Notes: generated by a model not told the origin, from the letters alone. A stretch of 12,151 nt of DNA from Obelidium mucronatum (GCA_025765595.1 JAIVFH010000628.1:1-12151); one strand, 5' to 3'. Shown: positions 1-8,098, counted from the stretch's first letter. Translations and numbers: made by a program.

Positions 1-647
1 TCAGCGGATGCCATTGATAACCAATTTGTGGAGAGGGGGAGACGCCTATGAGAAACTATATTGCTTTTCTCACAAAGGTATTATTTCTTCCAATATTTAC
101 TTTAGGATGATATTCCCTCACAATAACATCAATTTATTGGATCAGGTTTGGCGTCAGAAAGATGATCTGCCTTTTCTTTTAGTTTTATCTCTGTTGCAAT
201 GGGGGGCTTTGACTGAGGCTGACTTGACTTTAAACAATTTCCAAATAGTGGCATCTGTTTCAAACAAACAGACCCTGCCGCTACCGCCAACCTCTGATTT
301 TTTGCTTGTGTTGCCACTGCCACAAATATTGAATGTTGCTCTGTCAGACAAAAAATCATAATGGGTACTTGTCGTGAGAAGCAGTTAGTCTGTTCCAGGA
401 TTATTGCTGCACCTGCAAACAACAAGAACAGGACTGACATTTCTTTTATCTCTTACTTGAGCAACAATTGAACCAACAAGATACCTTTGCTTTTGGATTT
501 CTACTTGGGCATGCCACTTATGATCACAAACAAATTCCCGTTCTGAATAATCTCAAAATCTTTGCAAATGGTACTCTGTGCTTTGTCTTGGGTTTGCGAC
601 TCAGACAAAGGAGAACTATGTTACTACTGCTGTTGATGGGGTTGTGG

Positions 648-989
648 TTAAGCAATTGTAAAAGTGAGGAACTGTACACGGATTTTGGTACCTGGCTGTC
701 CACTTAGGTTTGTTGGCAATACAACTCCAAACTCAGCCAAACTATTTTCACTGTCATATCTGCTTTGGTTTGCACTCCCAAAAAATTGCAAGGATTTACC
801 CTTGAACACTGGATCAGGATTTCAAAACTGGATTGTATCCACTTTAAACCGCAAACTCTTTACGTTGCCTTTTTGGTTTTCCAGAATGAGCAAGCTTAGT
901 TCCATCCGTCTAATCTCCAGATTGACCCCATAATATTCTCGCAAATTCAGACTGTCAAGACAGGCAGTTGCGGAAATGATGTGTTTAAT
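648..989 (-). pseudogene. Decayed reading frame, unknown origin
   Basis: Read on the minus strand from 989 to 648, one frame stays open for about 113 codons, interrupted only by a TGA at 822-824 and closed by a TAA at 648-650. The translation has ordinary composition (for example NLSGQPGTKIRVQFLTFTIA just before the TAA), unlike random AT-rich DNA. Further down the same strand (about 130-640) coding-like pieces continue in shifting frames, including a hydrophobic stretch SVLFLLFAGAAIILE. I see no start codon, no splice pattern that joins the pieces and no family I can name. The best reading is a pseudogene or transposable-element remnant. A gene with unrecognised introns, or chance, remains possible. 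An overlapping 117-codon plus-strand ORF at 8-361 is about as long but has no supporting context. Confidence 0.28.
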
Positions 990-1530
990 TCAACTGGTAT
1001 GCCTTCCTGCATATGCAAGCCAGTCAGTGCGACTCAATTTTGATGACTTCAAGGCCCTTCAACATACCCTAGCAGCATCCTTTTCTTAGATTATTTTCAT
1101 GCATTATACCCTGCGTCTTCGTTTTCTTTTTATTTATAATAAAGTAAAAATGTCATCTGTCAAATTGGGTAGCTAAAAAAATCCTAGCCATGATACAGCG
1201 CACCTCAGTCACCAAGCCATCTTGCATGTTGTGGTGCGGTCAACCACATTTCCAGCAATAGACATGTGCCGGTTTTTACCTGCGATCGATAGATCAATAA
1301 TAAACGCTAAAAATTGGTTTCTATGTATCGGTTTTTAATTGCATAAAAATATCGTCATCGGTCCACTACAAAAAAAATTCTTTTGGGGTTCAAACTACTT
1401 CCCTTCCTTGTCATGAGTTCGAGCCGTAGCTCGTTACGCTACAGGCTTGCCATACCTTTATTGAAATTCATGCCCTTAGACGAAAAGAAAATTAACTCTA
1501 AGTAAATAAAAGAAAATGTTCAATGCTGCA
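990..1530. other. Spacer with no supported gene
   Basis: AT-rich sequence with no open frame worth reporting on either strand. It contains an isolated AATAAA on the plus strand at 1138-1143 with no gene feeding into it, and the hairpin listed separately at 1421-1448. Confidence 0.5.
1421..1448. repeat. Ten-base-pair inverted repeat
   Basis: GAGCCGTAGC pairs with GCTAC-A-GGCTT: ten pairs, one of them G-T, with a single bulged A at 1443 and a seven-base loop TCGTTAC. The stem is GC-rich against an AT-rich background. It does not fold as a complete tRNA. The role is unknown. Confidence 0.5.
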
Positions 1531-1550
1531 TTTTATTTTATTTTATTTTA
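1531..1550. repeat. TTTTA microsatellite
   Basis: Four perfect copies of TTTTA. On the minus strand this gives overlapping AAAATAAAAT, which contains AATAAA. It could serve as the polyadenylation signal of the tentative minus-strand gene that ends at 1543. Confidence 0.75.
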
Positions 1551-2154
1551 CTACTACTCTTGAAGATGTACATAGTTGTACTGTGGATAATAACTTTGAT
1601 GATATTCCAGACTTCGGGAACTCTGCAACTCTCCTGAAATAAAAAACAACATACTGACCTCTGATCTAGTTCCTTCCGCGTTCCCTCCCGGTCCTGCGCT
1701 TCCTTTTACTTTGTTGGCATTTTTGTTCTTGCAGCGTAAGGTAAAGGCACAATCCTCGGTCCAGTTTGCGCTCCTGTCAAGTGTGGTTCCAGATCTAGTA
1801 TAGCGCCCAGGGGCTGGGCGCTCCGCTGCCGCCACATCATCCCACCCACCGTTGACAGCAGCAACAGACGCACGAAGGCCATCGTTGGCTGGGCCTTTGT
1901 TTGTTTGATGCATGCAGTGGGTGTTGTTGTTGTGGTTGACTGTGTTGGGGGTTAAAATGTTTTTTTTTTGCGGTGTCAAAAAAGAAGATTGTTAGTGAGG
2001 TGGGAAAGGGAGAAGATGACGAGGAGGAGGAGGAGGAGGAGGAGGAGGAGGAGGAGGAGGAGGAGGAGGAGGAGGATTTAGGGCTTAATGAATGGAGGGT
2101 AGGAGGAAAATGGTTTGTTACCTTAGCGGCAGTAGCGGCGGTGATTTTTGACAT
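1543..2154 (-). CDS. Tentative three-exon gene, small unknown protein
   Basis: Proposed exons, read on the minus strand: 2154-2122, 1939-1710 and 1633-1543, giving 117 residues. The ATG sits in a favourable context (GAACAAATGTC). The first exon encodes MSKITAATAAK and ends at AAG|GTAACA, a strong donor. The first intron (182 nt) carries the GAG/CTC repeat and ends at CCAACACAG. The second intron (76 nt) starts GTAAAA and ends in a good pyrimidine tract with TTTCAG. Codon phase is consistent across both joins and AATAAA signals follow the stop. Against it: no family is recognised, the GC-rich middle exon is open in several frames on both strands, and in-phase acceptors also exist at 1894 and 1889. 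A competing single-exon ORF runs from 1913 to 1554. Function is unknown. Confidence 0.28.
2021..2076. repeat. GAG/CTC trinucleotide microsatellite
   Basis: An uninterrupted run of GAG units, 56 nt long (about 18.7 copies). Read in plus-strand frames it would be a poly-Glu tract, on the minus strand poly-Ser (TCC). In the gene model preferred here it lies inside the first intron of the minus-strand gene and provides a pyrimidine-rich stretch. Confidence 0.9.
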
Positions 2155-2634
2155 TTGTTCTTTTTTTTGGTTTCTTTTTTCTCACATGTCTAATAAGTCC
2201 ACAATGCTTTGCAAGTGTTTTTTGGGAATGCAGTCACTTATTCAGAGGTGGCCAACAGAATGTGTATCACCTCTTTGGACGCTGTGTAAGCAATGTGTGC
2301 AGCCTGGGGTTACCTTTTTTTATTTCCCCTACCTTTCTGGTTTCTTTTCCAGTCTCAGTATTGTTTTAAAAAGGAAACAAGTGTGCTGAGACCTCCCAGC
2401 AAAAACCAAGTTCTCTAGGTTCCTGGGCGTGAAAAAGTAGGCAAAGGACTTGGAATGGGAGGCCCAAGGTGACACTGCTACAGGAATAACCAAGCCAACA
2501 ATTTGCTTGTTGTATTGCAGCCAAGCACAAAAGTCAAGAGATCTGCTATGATTTACAAAGAATCTCATCAAGTTTTGCTTCTTCATACTTTAGAGTTAGA
2601 GGATTATATATGATAATCAAACGGTACGGCCATC
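2155..2634. other. Spacer upstream of tRNA-Thr
   Basis: Contains only short, unconvincing frames on both strands (longest about 85 codons, 2329-2586 minus). No conserved motif was seen. The part nearest 2154 would hold the promoter of the tentative minus-strand gene. The stretch before 2635 is AT-rich (GATTATATATGATAATCAAA around 2602-2621), which is common upstream of Pol III genes. Confidence 0.4.
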
Positions 2635-2708
2635 GCCTCCTTAGCTCAGTTGGTCAGATCGCCTGCCTAGTAAGCAGGAAGTCAGCGGTTCAAATCCGCT
2701 AGGAGGCA
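2635..2708 (+). tRNA. tRNA-Thr (anticodon AGT)
   Basis: A 74-nt cloverleaf without intron. The acceptor stem GCCTCCT (2635-2641) pairs with AGGAGGC (2701-2707), with discriminator A at 2708. The anticodon stem CCTGC/GCAGG encloses the loop CTAGTAA, giving anticodon AGT at 2669-2671, read as IGU on threonine ACN codons. The T arm is AGCGG-TTCAAAT-CCGCT. The D-arm sequence TAGCTCAGTTGG serves as A box and GGTTCAAATCC as B box. The D stem GCTC/GATC has one C-U mismatch (positions 11:24), which is unusual. Identity by anticodon and structure is firm. Confidence 0.93.
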
Positions 2709-3026
2709 ACAGCCCGTTGGCTGGGTTTCGTGGATACTTTTCGTTTTAAGTTGAGTCTTGGTCCAACGGAAAACTTAAAGCTGCACTGTGGATGAGGAAG
2801 CAGTAAGTATTTACACAGGGTGCTTTGTCCATTATCTCTCAGAGTAACTCCTGGTTCGGCCATAGCCCTCTGAGTACAAGATGCTTTGGTTTTTCTTTTG
2901 AAACGAATATGGCGCAGAGACAACCGAAAACTCGCAGACTCGAGTCCATAAGAATCCAATTTTTTTGGTTCTTCCTTTTCAGTCAAGTACAGTTAATTAA
3001 TAAGCCACTTAACCACAATAATATTT
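2709..3026 (+). promoter_or_regulatory. Promoter and leader region of the CCCH/CHY zinc protein gene
   Basis: This 318-nt stretch separates tRNA-Thr from the start codon at 3027. No clear TATA box is seen. Two upstream ATGs occur, at 2881 (stops after six codons) and 2909 (open until 3097 in another frame, overlapping the real start). The tract TTTTTTTGGTTCTTCCTTTTCAG ending at 2982 has the form of an intron acceptor. The leader may therefore be spliced, or transcription may start after 2911. Confidence 0.35.
2738..2741 (+). terminator. Pol III T-run terminator of tRNA-Thr
   Basis: The first run of four T after the tRNA 3' end, 29 nt downstream. A second TTTT follows at 2744-2747. A small hairpin (CAGCC-CGTT-GGCTG, 2710-2723) lies between the tRNA and the T run. 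Confidence 0.55.
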
Positions 3027-5360
3027 ATGTCAACTCCAAACCAAGAACCAGCAGCTGCACTGAAAGCCCAGCAACGCTGCCGCTTCTTTGCAACTGAAAA
3101 GGGCTGCCACAGCGGAGACTCTTGCCGCTTCTCCCACCAGCTGCCGCCGCAGCCGAAGACGCCGACGCAGTCGCAGAAACAAAAGCCGAAGAAAGCGCCA
3201 AAGTCCGTCGCTGCGCCTGTTGCGCCGGCAACTTCCGCTCCGCCCGTTCCGGCAGCTGCTCCAGCTCCGACCGCCTCCCGCGTTTCCGTCCCAACACCGA
3301 ATCCAGCGCGGGCGCCGATGACGCGCCCATCCCCAAAAGTCCCTGAGAATCTAACCCCGCTTGAACTCGAACTCAGGAGCATCGAACGTAGGTACCGTGC
3401 CTCCTACAAGATTGTGTCGGCAACACCTTTGCTGGTTGCAGCCAATCGTGACTCAGAGCCACAACAACAGCAACCACAACCATCATCACTACAACAGCAA
3501 CGCTCTCTACCACCAACTATCATTGAGTTTGACATGGTTCCATCGGATCCAGATTTCCCTTTCGATCTCGAGGTTCTCAAACTCCGAATGGTGATTCCGA
3601 CACACGTATTTCAACCAGATACTGTTCCAACACTGGCTTCAATCTTGCCTGGAACGCGCATCAAAGTTTTGAATACAGAGATTCCACCTGATTTGGCACG
3701 AGCTGTTGAAATCGGATTCCGGAAAAGGCTGGACGCTCACTTGTTGAGTAATAAGGGCTCAGGAACAACATTGCCCGCTCTTATACCTGGACAGGTCTTA
3801 CTCTCGTTGACCAATTGGCTGGACAGGGAGCTTGAGAAGCTGTTGAGTGGGTTGGGAGACTCGGATGTTGTGGGTGTTACGGCACTTGTTGTCAATAATG
3901 CTCGCACTCCTGAAGAGATGAGGCAAAGTATTACGGAACGTGTTAATGCCGGATTTAATCAAGTTGATTTGATGGTAGCCCGAACTGGTAAACCTTGACC
4001 CCGTATGATTATCGTAACATTTGACGGTTTTATTTTGACTGAACAGATCGCGATGGCGGACGGCTATTTTACTATGGAGTTCCTGTTGATGAAAACAACG
4101 AAGCAGGAGGAAGTAGTGATTCTGATGACGACTTGACGGGATCCGAGTTCAATGAAACAGAATCCGTCGTTTCTTCAAAAATAAATGCCGGCGGGGAAGT
4201 GCTCATTGATAATGACACTGACGATAATGATGAAAATGATGCCACAACTGAAGACAAAGAAGGAGGCCCGTCCTCAGCATCAGCTCTCAATCCCGCCCAT
4301 GCGGGTACACAAATTCGTCTTGTAGACCCTTCCCTCAAAGGAATTGCAATTCTCGAATGCATCAGCCCTAAATTCCTATTGTCATGCACCCGCTGCAAAT
4401 CCAACTTTGATTCACCTCAAAATTTGACTCCAAACACTACAAACACTCGAGCTTGTCCGACATGTTCAACTCCGGTGTCCATAACATATCGCCCCTCAAT
4501 GGTCCACATGTCGTCTCAAACGGTTGGATACTTGGATTTGGACGGATATGCTCTTTTGGATATGCTTCCATCGGCTTGGAAAGTCACATGTGAGAACTGC
4601 AGCAAAGAAACCTCTGCTACTGGCGTCTTGAAAAGCTTACCTCGTGGTGAAGTGGAGTTCCGTATCGGGTGCACGGGTTGCCATTCTCGGATGGGAATAA
4701 TGAGTTGAGATTTTGTCTTGTTTTGCTCATGTCTTCGCATGTTTCATTTATACGAATCTCTTTACCAGTCAACGATATCAAGTATATTAAGCTTATGCCA
4801 AGCGCTACTGTCAATGCTGGCCCTAGAATGATGTTGAAGCCCAAGAAAAAAAAGCCACTCAATGAAGGCATCATTCTTGGCGAAGCTCTTCCAAAGAATG
4901 GAGCGTGTTCGCACTACAGAAAATCATACCGTTGGTTTAGATTCCCGTGCTGTGGTCGAGGTAATTGTTTTTTTTTTTTTGGCAAAGGTCATTTCTGATT
5001 CCCTTGTTTCTTAAGCTTTCGCGTGCGATATTTGCCACGAAGAGAACAAAAGCGACGATCATGAAATGAAATGGGCAAACAGAATGATTTGCGGGTTGGT
5101 TTTGCTAGCACTGCAAATTCTTGACTAAACAACGTTTTCTTGTCAAAAGCTTCTGTTCAAGGGAACAAGTATATTCTCAACAAGCCTCGTGTCTTTGTGG
5201 AAAGGAGCTGACAAGAAGGTCTGGCGGAGGTGGTGGATATTGGGAAGGAGGGAATGGAACTCGTTCCAAAGTTTTGATGAGCAAGAAGGACCCTAGAAAG
5301 CACAAGGGAGTAGGCAAGACCACCTCGATGAAAAGCTCGAGGGTTGGAAAGAAAGTTTAA
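3027..5360 (+). CDS. CCCH and CHY zinc-finger protein
   Basis: Five exons: 3027-3987, 4047-4703, 4769-4960, 5016-5094 and 5150-5360, encoding 699 residues. The four introns are 59, 65, 55 and 55 nt, all GT-AG with continuous phase. Residues 18-37 form a canonical C-X8-C-X5-C-X3-H finger (C18, C27, C33, H37). A Pro/Ala/Gln/Lys-rich linker follows. Residues about 175-245 (PFDLEVLKLRMVIP through NTEIPPDLARAVEIGF) look RWD-like, which is tentative. An acidic Asp/Glu/Ser stretch comes next, then CXXC pairs CTRC, CPTC, CENC and CTGC. The CHY domain runs from about 586 to 650 (C586, H588, Y589, CC600-601, C607/C610, H619, C629/C632, C644/C646) and is followed by YWEGG and a Lys-rich tail. CHY fingers bind zinc; CCCH fingers usually bind RNA. 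The exact role is unknown, with RNA or ubiquitin-linked functions possible. The start is the first ATG of a frame beginning MSTPNQ. Confidence 0.9.
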
Positions 5361-6800
5361 TGAATGATATGGGATGGCATTGATGATATGGGATTGATTT
5401 AGCCCATGATTTTTTGAAGACATTGTTGTTTAAAGAAATCGAAACTTTCACTCAGCCTACGCCCATGACGACCACCAATATGAAACAATGCCTGATTGAA
5501 CATAATCGGATGATCTTGACACTTTGTCTACCCAGAAAAAAACTCAGGCGCCCAGATAAAATGAAACTTGAAAAGCCGATGGCAGCCACTAATAATAATG
5601 TCATAGTATCAAACATATATCACATGGACAAGCAACCTGATGTCAGATATTCTTGTCGCGTCGCCGACCATAGCGCCAGTAATAACGCGTTGGTGTTGTC
5701 CGCTTGCGGTGGAGCACCTCCACTCGTCTCATTTCTTATAATTCTTCGGAATTCTGTTGTTTTTTTTTCCGGCCGTTTGATTGATCGAGGCGATTCCGCT
5801 CGCTTCCTTGAATCCTCGATAATAGCCATTGGGTCGTTGGTCTTTGGTTTTGATTTCGACTTTCCAAGGTGGAGTGGCGCAGGTTTATGTTTATTTTTTG
5901 TTTCCATTTTACACGTTCCTTTCAATTGACCAAGACTTCAGTGTTGATACGGTTGGGCTTCTGGATACTTGGTCGGGTCTTTGCGGTAACAGGCACTATG
6001 TTCAGCCTTGACTACACCAAAAAAAAGTACTACAAGTGGCGGAGATCAGCTGCTTTCGAAATTATTTTTCGGATTTATCAAAGGAGGCCCGGCCGCAGTT
6101 GTTCAACATGTTGGTCGTGGTTAGGTCAACTTCTGCTCACATGACTCCTCACCAGATGAGCTGCCACCAATCCAACCAGCGATTCATATTCATTCAAATA
6201 TAAGGCTTTGTGTGCGATGCTTGGCTCTGGGCGTGATTAGCCACGCTCTTTATACGTCACCCGGTATCGAATAAACAAAGGCGGCCGCCATTAAATACCG
6301 ATGATCTCATCATAGCTTTGTATGGTATCTATTATCGCGTTAACTTTATTTGAATAGTCTTGTGGCCTCTGCTCGTCGATGTCTCGTGCATCAAACAAAC
6401 TTCAGACTCTGTCCAATATGAGCCCCCTATGCGCGGACGCCCTATCGCGACTGATAAATTACATTCTATATTGTGGCTAATTTGAGTATGCGCTGAGCTC
6501 AGTATCTGGTGGCGTCGCGGTGAAGTCTAGTTGTTTGGTGCCGTCAACAGTTACAGTATGGACCGAGTCTGTCAGGAAGCCAATCCGTGCGCTCAGACAT
6601 GCTCCATACTATGTATTAGCCTCATTTATCACATCGAAGGTCGGTGCAGCTGCCAGTGATGCGAGATGCAGATCCCCTTGAGTTGGCCACTTTCACCCAA
6701 AATGACACAGCTTTCTTTCCCAACACAACAACAACACAAACACAAAAACAGCACCGTTTTCAGCTTTTGAAAAGCGCATTCGAACCGCCGTAACGCATTT
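5361..6800. other. Gene-poor spacer
   Basis: The first part is the 3' untranslated region of the zinc-protein gene and carries a 12-nt direct repeat (5364-5375 and 5383-5394). The longest frame, 5414-5929 plus, has its first ATG at 5466 and resembles no family. A 101-codon minus frame (5620-5925) overlaps it and begins without ATG. A possible 54-nt intron (5881-5934) would extend the plus frame to 6011 but adds nothing recognisable. From 6012 to 6800 no frame is convincing. The section 6231-6313 is rich in palindromes (listed separately). Confidence 0.5.
6231..6313. repeat. Cluster of three inverted repeats
   Basis: Three symmetrical elements lie side by side. The first is GCGTG...CACGC (6231-6235 with 6242-6246). 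The second is a nested pair in which CGGTAT (6262-6267) and ATACCG (6295-6300) flank the perfect palindrome GGCGGCCGCC (6280-6289). The third is ATGAT-CTC-ATCAT (6301-6313). They may be protein-binding dyads in the far upstream region of the promoter at 6802-6922. No regulator can be named. Confidence 0.5.
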
Positions 6801-6801
6801 T

Positions 6802-6922
6802 ATTGGTTTGCAATTATCCCCGACGCGTTCTGATGTTTGGTTACCTCGTTTTCGGGTATGTGTCAGATTTCAAGACCCGCCAAACATTGCGGAATTGTCA
6901 AAAATCGAAAAAGGTATAAATA
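6802..6922 (+). promoter_or_regulatory. CCAAT-box and TATA-box promoter
   Basis: ATTGG (inverted CCAAT) at 6802-6806 and a perfect TATAAATA at 6915-6922, followed about 25-30 nt later by a pyrimidine-rich start region (CCGCCTTTTTTCTGCTCACA near 6936-6955). Together they form a textbook strong Pol II core promoter driving transcription to the right. Confidence 0.65.
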
Positions 6923-7153
6923 GGGAGCCTCTCCCCCGCCTTTTTTCTGCTCACAAAAACTTCTTCTCTCTTAAAAACCAACAACTTGTTCTCTCTTCAA
7001 GAACTCGGGAATTTAACTCGGACAACACTTCACCCCTCACCAACCCCTCCTATTCTCACCAAGTCCCCTCCTAAAAAACCCTTAAAAACAACCGAAAAGA
7101 CGGGCCCATAAAACAGACAAAAAGAAAGGGGGTTAAAAAAACAAGCGAAAAGC

Positions 7154-7154
<1 letters not shown>

Positions 7155-7193
<39 letters not shown>
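7155..7193 (+). repeat. A39 homopolymer
   Basis: Thirty-nine consecutive A inside the presumed leader of the orphan unit. It could be a retroposed poly(A) tail, a functional poly(A) leader or simple slippage. Its exact length may be unreliable in the assembly. Confidence 0.9.
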
Positions 7194-7195
<2 letters not shown>

Positions 7196-7337
7196 AAAAG
7201 GGGACTTTTGGTTATTTATTTTACATTCATGGGTGCTTTTGGTTTTTAAGTTGGGTTCTGCAAGTGTTGTCCTTTCTGAATCTCCTTTTTTTTTATTTTT
7301 TTTTATTTACGGATGGGACGCGTTTAAAAGGTATGTG

Positions 7338-7408
7338 GCGGGATATGGTTCAGGGCCTCCTCGTGGCTCCCGCTGGTAACAGGGCTTCTCCCTGGCTGAC
7401 ACTGAACC
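7338..7408 (+). ncRNA. Foldable GC-rich core of the orphan unit
   Basis: GGTTCAG (7347-7353) pairs perfectly with CTGAACC (7402-7408), enclosing the hairpin CAGGG-CTTCT-CCCTG (7380-7394). An alternative stem GCGGGA/TCCCGC (7338-7343 with 7368-7373) straddles the 5' arm and would compete with it. No known RNA family (snRNA, SRP, RNase P, snoRNA boxes) is recognised. This is a structural observation only. Confidence 0.3.
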
Positions 7409-7462
7409 TCTTTGATTCGATTTACTATTTTTTAATGTCTTTTCTTCTTTACATCATTCAAT

Positions 7463-7468
7463 AATAAA
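7463..7468 (+). terminator. AATAAA polyadenylation signal
   Basis: AATAAA overlapping the end of the frame that stops at 7464, followed within 25 nt by a T-rich stretch. It is the likely 3' end signal of the orphan unit. Confidence 0.5.
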
Positions 7469-7509
7469 CTGCAATGTCTATTTATCTATATTTTCTCTTC
7501 ACTTTTAAA

Positions 7510-8019
7510 ATGCTTCGAACGTCAAGCCAACACATTGACTACTTTGCGCACGATTCTTCACATAATCTCAGCGAACTCGATGATATCATCACGGCCCATC
7601 AATGCTAATGCATTTTCTCTGTTAAACTGCTTCGAAGCCGCAGCCTCTAACACATTGACTTCTTTCCGCACTGCACCCCTCAGAAAAGTCCTGAAACATC
7701 CACAAAACAAAGCCGTCTGTCTTGGATGCGAATGAAGCAAACCTGTTGGACCAAACCATTGACAACGATTTTCAATTGGAAACATTCACTCTGAAAGAAA
7801 TGCCCAAAGATGCGGCTGCAAAACCAGAGTCTTTGCGCCCAATCTATTGAACAGTTGACTTGAACGCTTAAAAAAACACATCTCAATGTGTTGTCCTTCA
7901 TTCCCAACCATTTTCCGAATGATTTAGACACTCGTGTGGCCGAAATTCCTACTTCGATTCGATTTCTTCTATGTCTTTCTCTACTGCAATCATTGCAATT
8001 CTTGATGATCAAGAATAAA
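7510..8019 (+). pseudogene. Broken coding-like region, unknown
   Basis: A T-rich leader precedes an ATG at 7510 that opens a 32-codon frame (start MLRTSSQHIDYFAHDSSHNL) ending in TAA at 7606-7608. Protein-like sequence then reappears in other frames: ANLLDQTIDNDFQLETFTLK in a frame ending at the TGA at 7848-7850, and THLNVLSFIPNHFPNDLDTR later. An AATAAA at 8014-8019 closes the region. No set of introns joins these pieces without stops. CTCAG acceptor-like sites occur at about 7570 and 7682. A minus-strand frame (7558-7785) is also plausible-looking, so even the strand is uncertain. It is either a decayed gene or a gene with unrecognised short introns. Confidence 0.28.
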
Positions 8020-8098
8020 AGAGAAGATAGAATTCAATAATATTGTTACATTTACTCTCAGTTTTCATGGCCCATTTCTACAAAGTCGTTGAGTGAAA

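Larger units (their letters stand above)
6945..7485 (+). other. Orphan transcription unit, unknown product
   Basis: Downstream of the TATA box there is no ATG at all until 7229, about 280 nt. The leader is rich in CT and A motifs, as in highly expressed fungal genes, and contains an A39 tract. The first ATG (7229) opens only six codons (MGAFGF). From 7332 a frame reads MWRDMVQGLLVAPAGNRASP and runs, with a hydrophobic tail, to TAA at 7462-7464. A join from within the six-codon frame, at a weak donor GTTTTT (7242), to AAAAG|GTATG (7330) would give a small membrane protein of about 48 residues. The AATAAA at 7463-7468 closes the unit. It may be a short-protein gene with a weak-donor intron, a non-coding RNA or a decayed gene that kept its promoter. 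No family was recognised. Confidence 0.4.

Noticed and set aside
8..361. 117-codon plus-strand ORF at the left edge
   Set aside because: It overlaps coding-like pieces on the other strand, lacks promoter or polyadenylation context and matches no family I know.
1973..2389. Plus-strand frame with a poly-Glu tract
   Set aside because: It starts without ATG, the Glu run is just the GAG microsatellite, and the rest is T-rich sequence with no recognisable domain.
2909..3097. Upstream ATG as an alternative start of the zinc-protein gene
   Set aside because: It lies in a different frame from the CCCH finger; it can only be an upstream frame or be removed with a leader intron.
5414..5929. 171-codon plus-strand frame downstream of the zinc-protein gene
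   Set aside because: No ATG at its beginning, composition unlike the neighbouring genes, an overlapping minus frame of similar quality, and no family resemblance.
7510..8012. Attempt to join the fragments into a working spliced gene
   Set aside because: Every tested GT-AG combination left an in-frame stop or lost the protein-like pieces.
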